From NCBI GenBank assembly GCA_012295275.1, contig CM022670.1:14229873-14264872 (forward strand): a DNA stretch of 35,000 nucleotides, read 5' to 3'. Every line of letters starts with the position of its first letter. Positions within the stretch are counted from its first letter, which is position 1. This stretch comes from Chrysomallon squamiferum. Lineage: Eukaryota; Mollusca; Gastropoda; Neomphalida; Peltospiridae. A program made the translations under genes and the position numbers. This document shows positions 27,690 to 35,000 of the stretch, one piece after another. The notes beneath the pieces were generated by a model. That model worked only from the letters and a program-made list of their open reading frames with translations. It was not told the DNA's origin and made no database searches.

Positions 27690-28110
27690 AAAAAGAAAAA
27701 GAAAAAAGAAGAGGAGCGCTAACGAAGCTCTTAACACCAAAGATAATTTGTTATTACTGACGAAATAAACGCTCTGACGACTTCAAATTATGATGCGTGA
27801 TTGGATAAGCACACAAGAGCGTTAAGTCGGAGAAAGGCCGCGACGTGCAGGACTATTATTTTATCTGCTTGCAATGGTGTGAAAATAACGGTAATCTTTT
27901 CTCTGTCGCTGGAGATAATTTGAAGTCTTGTGTCCATTTTCTGAATCATTTCCGCGGAAAATACCCACTCTCGTCAGCTTGGAATCAAGTCCTACGTGAC
28001 GCCAGAATCACGCCCGGTTAACTGAAATAAATAACGTTGAAAATTTTGCTTTTCCAACGTCTGACGATGAAAATTACGGAAGCCAGAGTAATCATTTACA
28101 GAAGTATGTT
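27690..28110. other. Non-repetitive intronic island with the palindrome TTTCCGCGGAAA
   Basis: About 420 bp of complex sequence with many CpG. A perfect 12-bp palindrome lies at 27949-27960. Several TAAT/ATTA words and CCTACGTGACGCC occur nearby. No convincing coding frame. Its role as an intronic enhancer is inference. Confidence 0.25.
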
Positions 28111-28583
28111 GTGAGTCCATAAATGTACGCGACCCGTTTTGAACTAGGTGATCGTTTACCGACTTCTTTCTTTTTACTTCTTTTGACCAGTTCTAACTTA
28201 CGTTCATTTGTTCGATTACTATTTGTCCTTATGTACCGTAACAGACTTCATCTCATCACGGTTGATTGTAGTGTAAATTTTACCTAATAATTTCAGAGTC
28301 CATTAAAATACGACTTAGCAAGCATTGGTTCGATGGCTTACATTATTTTAGTGATGGCTGTTTTTCGGGTACACGTAAACTATCACATCTGTTGATAATA
28401 TTCATGCATCAGTGAACAGAAATATGAGAATAATCTGTGAATTTAATTAAAAGACTGAGTTACGTTGTTAACTGCGTTTGCGTTCAGTAGTGTGTTTCAT
28501 TTGTATATTCAGATGGTTATGATTAAAATTGTATTCATATTTACCAAAAGTATTACCTTAAAACTATTTTCAATCGAATTCTC
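28111..28583. other. Intronic AT-rich sequence, no gene seen
   Basis: No element, RNA or coding signal recognised. Confidence 0.55.
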
Positions 28584-28657
28584 TATGTATGTTTGTATGT
28601 ATGTATGTATGTATGTATGTATGTATGTATGGTATGTATGTATGTATGTATGTATAT
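28584..28657. repeat. (TATG)n microsatellite
   Basis: A tetranucleotide tract with a GTTTG and a GG interruption. Confidence 0.95.
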
Positions 28658-28779
28658 ATTATTACTAATTTTTTTTTTATCCCTTCTCTCTTATTGCTTA
28701 GGTATATACTTTAACTGTTATAAATATTTTATTCAAGTGTAAAATAAAAAAAAAAATACAACATTTGAAAACCGATCCT

Positions 28780-29170
28780 CTTCACTGTCCTCAAGTACTG
28801 AGATTAATTCCAGATTGCGAACCCTGACAAACCCTGCTGACGGTCAAACAAACACTGGCCACTCGATGACTCTCGCGGGAACAAACGAGACCGGGATCAG
28901 TGGCGCGCTTTCCCTTTCCTGCAGGAAATGAGGAGCGCGCTGCTAACGTCCAACAGTGACAAGACCGGAAATTTTCGCACTTGAAGAGCCTAGACGTTTT
29001 TAACTGCCTTTTCATATTATTGATGACGCCTCTTGAATTCACGTACTCAGAAGGTTGTCATACACGACGAGAGGAGAACGGTGGATGATATCTCAGCCAA
29101 CGGCAGATAAATTAGTATCTTCTGTGCACGACTGATAGACGTTACAGCTGTCAGCAGCTATGAGCCTTTG
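28780..29170. other. GC-richer intronic island with a 38-bp near-palindrome
   Basis: 28903-28940 is symmetric: GCGCGCT (28903-28909) pairs with AGCGCGC (28934-28940), and the centre TTTCCTGCAGGAAA (28915-28928) is a perfect 14-bp palindrome sharing the same axis. Overall 15 of 19 positions pair. The - strand 83-codon frame across it has no recognised domain. It could be a dimer-binding regulatory site. Confidence 0.3.
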
Positions 29171-29719
29171 TCGAAGTATTTGGAGGAATTATCTCTGTCA
29201 GTTTGTCTGGGTTTGTGCATATGTATGTAATATATAATACGTATGTTTATATTTTTACATATATATTCGTATGTATGTTTGCAGTGGTCCTAAAACAGTT
29301 ATCATTAGATTTGAAAATAAAAAAATTTTAGCTCTTTCATTAAGGTGAAACTCTTATGCAAACAAAGCATAATAAACCATATCAATAATTCGTATCGACT
29401 GCAAAATAATTTAAGAAGTGAAACCACGTACTGCAGTGTGATATGTAGTCATCATTTGTTAAATAAACAGACGAAGAGGAAGGTAATTATCGAAGATTTC
29501 AGATAATCCAGGAGGCGCTGCACGTTTTTTTTTTTTTGAATATCGGTCAGCCCAGAAGGAGAATATTTTACAAAAATAGCATTTCTGGTTTTTGGTATTT
29601 TCTGGTTTTAAATTCAAAGCCATCATTTACTTTAATCTAATTCCGATAGGTATATATCGAAACTAACGTACATGAAATAAATAATCAAAAGCAGACACTG
29701 TTTGTAATTTGATACGCCA
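29171..29719. other. Intronic AT-rich sequence, no gene seen
   Basis: TATG-like patches lie at 29215-29280. No gene signal. Confidence 0.55.
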
Positions 29720-29733
29720 TGTGTGTGTCTGTG

Positions 29734-29806
<73 letters not shown>

Positions 29807-29862
29807 GTGTGTGTGTGTACATGCGTGTTTGTGTGTGTGTCGTGTGTGTGTGTGTGCGCCGC
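29720..29862. repeat. (CT)n plus (GT)n compound microsatellite
   Basis: GT units, (CT)n at 29736-29798, CTAT, (GT)n to 29819, then GT-rich sequence with CG interruptions. Confidence 0.95.
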
Positions 29863-30518
29863 ATATACTGACACATACATACAGAGCGCACACACACGTG
29901 TGCATTTATCTATAAGTGTATGTCTGTAGGTATATATACTTATGTGTGTGTATGTCCAGTGTATATGTTAATATATATATATATCGACTGTCTGTGAAAC
30001 TGTCTGTATGTCTGACTGTATTAATTTCCTTTTCTCATTCTGCCTAACTAATGAATACTTAAAATATAATCAAAATACTTAATAAAGTCACGTACCACAT
30101 GGATAAACATTCTCACAAGACATTATGTTCAAATAACAGAAAAACAAAGCAAATCTGTTTCACAGGGGACATTATTAAATGAACTTCTATAAGGACACTC
30201 TTTACATCATCCCGTGTGTCAGCGACAGTGTCAGCTACAACTACCTCGAAGGATGTCTGTCACATACACACACATCAAGTAGAGTGCAATAGTTCACAGC
30301 CATTTATTCATATTTGTCTCGATATTGCCTGATTTGCCTTCCCCTGAGATTGGTTATTGCAGAGAGGGAAGTGGGGATAATAGTAATGGATTATTGTCGA
30401 AAACGCAAACAGAAGTTTAGAAGATGAACTATTATCTACATTGTCTTTTGTTTTCTTAAGTTTTTACAGGATTTAGAGGGAATATATTTTGAATATATTT
30501 ATAAAGAGTGATAGTGTA
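29863..30518. other. Intronic sequence, no gene seen
   Basis: 29863-30020 is TG/TA-rich; the rest is unique with no gene signal. Confidence 0.55.
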
Positions 30519-30646
30519 TATATATGTATATATGTATATATATATGCATGCATGCATGCATGCATGCATGTTTGTATGTATGTGTATGTATGTATTTATG
30601 TATGCATGCGTGTTTGTATGTATGTATGTATGTATGCATGTATGTA

Positions 30647-30682
<36 letters not shown>

Positions 30683-30856
30683 TATATGTGTGTACGTATG
30701 CATGTATGTTTGTATGTATATATGTATGTATGTATGTATATGTATGTATATATGTATGCATGTATATATGTATGTATGTATGTATATATGTATGTATGTA
30801 TGTATGTATGTGTTTGTATGTATGTATGTATGTATGTATGTATGTATGTATGTATG

Positions 30857-30888
<32 letters not shown>

Positions 30889-30902
30889 TGTATGTATGTA
30901 TG

Positions 30903-30934
<32 letters not shown>

Positions 30935-30969
30935 TGTATGTATGTATGTATGCATGTATGTATGTATAC
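30519..30969. repeat. (TATG)n block, about 450 bp
   Basis: This is the longest tandem block in the window. It begins with TATATG and (CATG)n (30545-30570), is interrupted by CATG, TATA and GTTTG variants to about 30810, and is nearly pure TATG from there to 30952. All three frames on both strands stay open because neither TATG nor its complement generates a stop codon. Confidence 0.97.
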
Positions 30970-31059
30970 ACACACACATCTAAGCATTCACAGATACACA
31001 GAAATATTAACACATCAATACATTCATACACAAAAATAAATCCATAGCCGTATTCAAAT

Positions 31060-31330
31060 AACAAAACACTCCCGAACAGCTAACAGCTAACTAACCAGTG
31101 TACATCCGCTCTGTCTCGCCTGTACAGCCGTGGTCCGAGTGTGACCTCTCATTCACTTTGATTCACTTAACAGTACACACATCGTTTGAAGTATCGACCC
31201 TCTCTGCCGGGGAAATTGGACAGACTGTAACTCATTATTAGGTCCAGACCTACGCGATGTAGTCGTTGGATTATTTCCCTTTCAAGGCTGAATCCCGTCA
31301 GCTGTTTATCAAAGAGGGAAGGTGCTATCT
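31060..31330. other. Non-repetitive intronic island
   Basis: About 270 bp of complex sequence between the (TATG)n block and an (AT)n tract, including GGATTATTTCCCTTTCAAGG and CCCGTCAGCTGTTTATC (E-box CAGCTG). No open frame. A possible enhancer, by texture only. Confidence 0.2.
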
Positions 31331-31332
31331 AG

Positions 31333-31372
31333 ATATATATATATATATATATCATATCATCTCTCTCTCTTG
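31333..31372. repeat. (AT)n and short CTCT tract
   Basis: (AT)10 is followed by CATATCATCTCTCTCTCT. Confidence 0.85.
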
Positions 31373-32443
<1,071 letters not shown>

Positions 32444-32618
32444 AAGACCACTTACAAATATGTATGAAAAAGGTATCAAAATAAATATTATTTTATGTTA
32501 TTTGGTGTCAAATATTTTTTCCTTTATGTAAGATTATATATAAACACTAAAAACCAATCTTACAGAACTCCTCTACGAATAACATGTATTTCCCATTAAA
32601 TATTGTTGTTGCTATTAT

Positions 32619-32625
32619 TACTAAC
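32619..32625 (+). promoter_or_regulatory. Splice branch-point sequence TACTAAC
   Basis: A perfect TACTAAC lies upstream of the exon at 32650. The branch A at 32624 is 25 nt from the last base of the acceptor AG, within the normal 18-40 nt range. A short pyrimidine-rich stretch (TTATTCTTTAATTTCAG) follows. Metazoan branch points are usually degenerate, so an exact match is a strong signal. Confidence 0.75.
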
Positions 32626-32649
32626 GATATAATTATTCTTTAATTTCAG

Positions 32650-32786
32650 GTCCGGACTACTGGGGGCTACTCAATCAGGAATGGGGTCTGTGCAGCTATG
32701 GCAAATTCCAATCACCAATCGATGTTGTACCCAGAGCACTAGTTTACGACCACAACCTAAAACCGATCAGAGTAGATAAACATAGG
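32650..32786 (+). CDS. CA10: Second visible exon of the CA10/CA11-type carbonic-anhydrase-related protein
   Basis: The exon starts with GT, completing the split Gly codon from 23148, and continues for 45 codons: PDYWGLLNQEWGLCSYGKF, then QSPIDVVPRALVYDHNLKPI, then RVDKHR. It ends in phase 0 at AGG|GTAGGC. The acceptor is TTTAATTTCAG|GT with TACTAAC 25 nt upstream. The motif W-x-LC-x-x-G-x-x-QSPI-D is the conserved N-terminal signature of alpha-carbonic anhydrases (QSPVDI in catalytic forms). The Cys before QSPID matches the position of the disulfide Cys of extracellular CAs, which suits a secreted protein. The GISGP-x-YWGL start and the LKPIRVDKHR end favour the CARP X/XI branch over catalytic enzymes. 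The zinc-ligand positions (94, 96, 119 in CA II numbering) fall in later exons outside the window, so loss of catalysis is inferred from the subfamily, not seen. The gene is partial at both ends here. Confidence 0.96.
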
Positions 32787-32858
32787 GTAGGCGAAATAGT
32801 TGTACATTTTTATAAAATTGGAAAAATAATTAATGTATGAATGAATAACCAAAAAAAA

Positions 32859-32863
32859 TTATG

Positions 32864-32898
<35 letters not shown>

Positions 32899-32899
32899 A
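32859..32899. repeat. (AAAT)n microsatellite
   Basis: About ten tetranucleotide units, shortly after the splice donor at 32787. Confidence 0.93.
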
Positions 32900-33195
32900 A
32901 CGAATAATTTCTTCAAGACATAATATGGAAATCTGTTTTAAAATAGTCAGCCTGATTTATTGTTAGTAAATTTAATTCTTTTTCTTCCTCATTCGTCTTT
33001 ATCATGTGTCTTTATTTTTTCTTTATTTTTTTAAATTTATTTTTATTTTTATTTTTGTTGAATGAGCGAATAATCTTTTGTATCTTTTTTTTTAACTTTT
33101 TATATAAATTCTTAATACTTAATAATTATATAATCTCTTATTGTGTCACAGTAAAGTAATATAGTTGTACTCAGCGATGTTTCTGTCACACAAAT

Positions 33196-33202
33196 AAAAA
33201 AA
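33196..33202 (-). terminator. RNA polymerase III T-run for the tRNA-Arg gene
   Basis: Seven T residues on the - strand begin 21 nt after the tRNA 3' end. Four or more Ts is the standard Pol III stop. It is the first such run downstream of the tRNA. Confidence 0.75.
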
Positions 33203-33223
33203 GAAATAAACGTCAACGAAGCT

Positions 33224-33296
33224 CATCCCCGGCGGGACTCGAACCCGCGACCTCTGGATTAGAAGTCCAGCGCGCTATCCACTGCGCTACGAGGAC
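33224..33296 (-). tRNA. tRNA-Arg, anticodon UCU
   Basis: Read on the - strand this is a complete 73-nt cloverleaf. The acceptor is GTCCTCG paired with CGGGGAT (two G-U wobbles), the D stem GCGC/GCGC, the anticodon stem CTGGA/TCCAG with loop CTTCTAA, a 5-nt variable loop, the T stem GCGGG/CCCGC with loop TTCGAGT, and discriminator G73. The anticodon TCT is at 33261-33263. The D loop AGTGGATA carries A20, a main arginine identity element. The internal promoters are intact: A box TAGCGCAGTGG (33279-33289) and B box GGTTCGAGTCC (33235-33245). There is no tRNA intron and no encoded CCA, as expected for a nuclear gene. It decodes AGA codons. A T7 run follows 21 nt downstream and no SINE body or tail is attached, so it looks like a real gene rather than a SINE head. 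It lies antisense within an intron of the CA10-like gene. Confidence 0.96.
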
Positions 33297-33419
33297 GTGA
33301 CGAAACGTTCTACAACAAAAGTCAAAATCTATAATCCTGAAAATATATAGCAAATAAAACTTAATTTAGGTTTTAAATTTTTACTTATATATCAGTGAAA
33401 AAGGTAACCTTTGCATTTC

Positions 33420-33421
<2 letters not shown>

Positions 33422-33485
<64 letters not shown>
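33422..33485. repeat. (GA)n microsatellite, about 64 bp
   Basis: A pure GA tract upstream (in tRNA orientation) of the tRNA-Arg gene, about 125 bp away. Confidence 0.97.
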
Positions 33486-33486
<1 letters not shown>

Positions 33487-34003
33487 AGTAGTATTTTTTT
33501 TTACAGAAAGAAAGAACGTAAACATTTCTTTCATTACAAATAATAAATAAATGGCTTCTTTATTGTGTTTTTTTTTTCTTTCTTTAGATTTTTTTTTGAA
33601 TGTTTATACATCAAAAGAAAAATTAATGTATAACCAAACAGTTCCTCTGGAAAACAAAATGTTATTATTACATGAAATATCAATTGAATCACACCGACAA
33701 AAAAGAAATTATATAAAATTATTTCTGAGGCCAGCTGAGGGAGAAGACTAAGTACTTCACAAATGAAGTTACTCTTTTGGGAGTCTTCTGATAGGTCTGA
33801 AATAATTTGTTTGTTTCATATAGAACTAGCCAAGCGTTAAGAAATCTGATCTCCCCACAGTGTGACTTCAATTCTAGAGTTATTCATCTTCTTCAGTACA
33901 GACAGTAATATCACTTTTTTTTTTTTTTATCAATCGATTCGTAATATCAATAGCTAAAAGATTTGCTTTTCAATAAATGAATTCGTGTAAATATATGTTT
34001 TTA

Positions 34004-34041
34004 AACACACACAGTCAGATAGACAGATAGACACACACAGC

Positions 34042-34073
<32 letters not shown>

Positions 34074-34190
34074 CACATATACACATAGACATATATACAT
34101 ATTTACACACATTCATATATATATTTATTTATTATGTGTCTGTGATGTGTGTATGTGTGTGTGTGTGTGTGTTTGTGTGTATGAATAGCT
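34004..34190. repeat. (CA)n and (TG)n facing pair with AT-rich centre
   Basis: A CA tract at about 34041-34066 and a TG tract at about 34147-34180 are inverted to each other around an AT-rich centre of about 80 bp. Confidence 0.88.
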
Positions 34191-35000
34191 AAGTATGTGC
34201 ACACACAGAAATTATATCTTAAAATTAACGGTTATGTATTAGCTTCTGTTTCTGCAGAGTCTGTTTATACGAAATCCAATACATTTTCTTCTCTAAAACA
34301 GAACTGTGCAGTCTACGTTTAACAAAACAGCGGCGTGTCTTTAGAACAGAACTGTCTTATCTTTAAAAATAGCTCTTATACGTGACTTGTCTCCATAACG
34401 TTCTGCAAATCATCGAAATCTGTAATGGTTTTAATGAAGGCAGACAGCCATAAATATGCTTGAAAAGCTGCTTATGTTTCAACCAGCAGTGAGTAAAACA
34501 TGAACCAACACGGCTGTACGGAGCATAAATTCATTACTGTCGTTACACGATCGCTTGGTCATTTTAGTATTGGCTATTTGAATAACAAGAAAGCAATTTG
34601 GCCACCAAGATTGTCCTTTGGCAGCATCGTTGATGAAAAATGTATGATACCGTTTGTCCGGTGTTTGTGATTATACCTATTGTTAATATCTGATTCAGGC
34701 ATCATCATTACAAGCACTTTGATTTGTGTATTGTTAATAGATATTCTGATTATAAGCACAGTCGATTCTGATGTAAGGTGGTCGTATTAAAGTGTTCAGG
34801 TTACAAGTTTTAATTATCTGTATTCATTATCAACTGCAACTTTGTTTGGGAATAAAGGTACGTTTAACGACTTCATTAAATGGTTGCTGTTGTGATACCA
34901 TTTCAGTTAATGCTGAATTATGTCGATTTAGAAATAATGATCTCAGTCTGATTTCATACAGTGCTTCTTTGAAGAATGGTCTTCTGTAAAACGTAGCATA

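Larger units (their letters stand above)
32787..35000 (+). other. Start of the next intron of the CA10-like gene, running off the window
   Basis: It opens at the donor GTAGGC after Arg (phase 0). No sequence encoding the expected next CA-domain segment is recognisable up to 35000. It contains an (AAAT)n tract, the antisense tRNA-Arg gene, a (GA)n tract and a CA/TG inverted microsatellite pair. 33486-34007 and 34200-35000 are AT-rich unique DNA in which I see no gene. Confidence 0.8.

Noticed and set aside
30456-31064. Frames of up to about 200 codons on both strands
   Set aside because: They are translations of the (TATG)n block, with Cys-Met-Tyr-Val or His-Thr-Tyr-Ile periodicity and no non-repeat domain.

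Overview
The window looks like animal nuclear DNA, most probably from a lophotrochozoan invertebrate such as a mollusc. Evidence for this is AT-rich unique sequence, very long di-, tri- and tetranucleotide tracts, spliced exons with consensus splice sites, introns of many kilobases, and a eukaryotic tRNA gene with internal promoter boxes and no encoded CCA. I cannot fix the species. Coding density is extremely low.

The only protein-coding gene I can support lies on the + strand. It encodes a carbonic-anhydrase-related protein of the CA10/CA11 (CARP X/XI; insect CARPA/CARPB) type. Two consecutive exons are visible: 23104-23148 (45 nt) and 32650-32786 (137 nt), joined in phase across a 9,501-bp intron. 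Together they give about 60 residues covering the N-terminal part of the CA domain, including SWWTYQGISG and the core motif CSYGKFQSPID. The exons for the start and signal peptide, and those covering the positions of the zinc-ligand histidines, are not seen here. The gene therefore continues past the right edge, and its start is either left of the window or in the first 23 kb.

The one clear RNA gene is a tRNA-Arg(UCU) at 33224-33296 on the - strand. It sits antisense inside the next intron of the CA10-like gene and has its own Pol III T-run. I see no functional link between the two genes beyond nesting.

Layout: 1-23103 is 5' flank or intron with no recognised exon. It holds a palindromic TA-flanked MITE-like element (5787-6010), four tandem minisatellite or duplication loci (19-bp, 47-bp, 35-bp and 40-bp units), one copy of a repeat shared with 22.8 kb beside an (ATT)n tract, and many microsatellites. 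The 9.5-kb intron (23149-32649) holds long GA/CT tracts and a roughly 450-bp (TATG)n block. It also holds several non-repetitive islands with palindromic motifs, one near-symmetric over 38 bp, and a perfect TACTAAC branch-point sequence before the second exon. 32787-35000 is the next intron, with the tRNA gene. Nine GA/CT tracts of about 60-170 bp occur within 35 kb. Nearly all long open frames here are translations of these repeats and are not genes.

I found no convincing new multi-gene system. The items most worth checking are the MITE-like element, the two copies of the (ATT)n-linked repeat, the small symmetric exon, and the islands of complex sequence that may be conserved enhancers.
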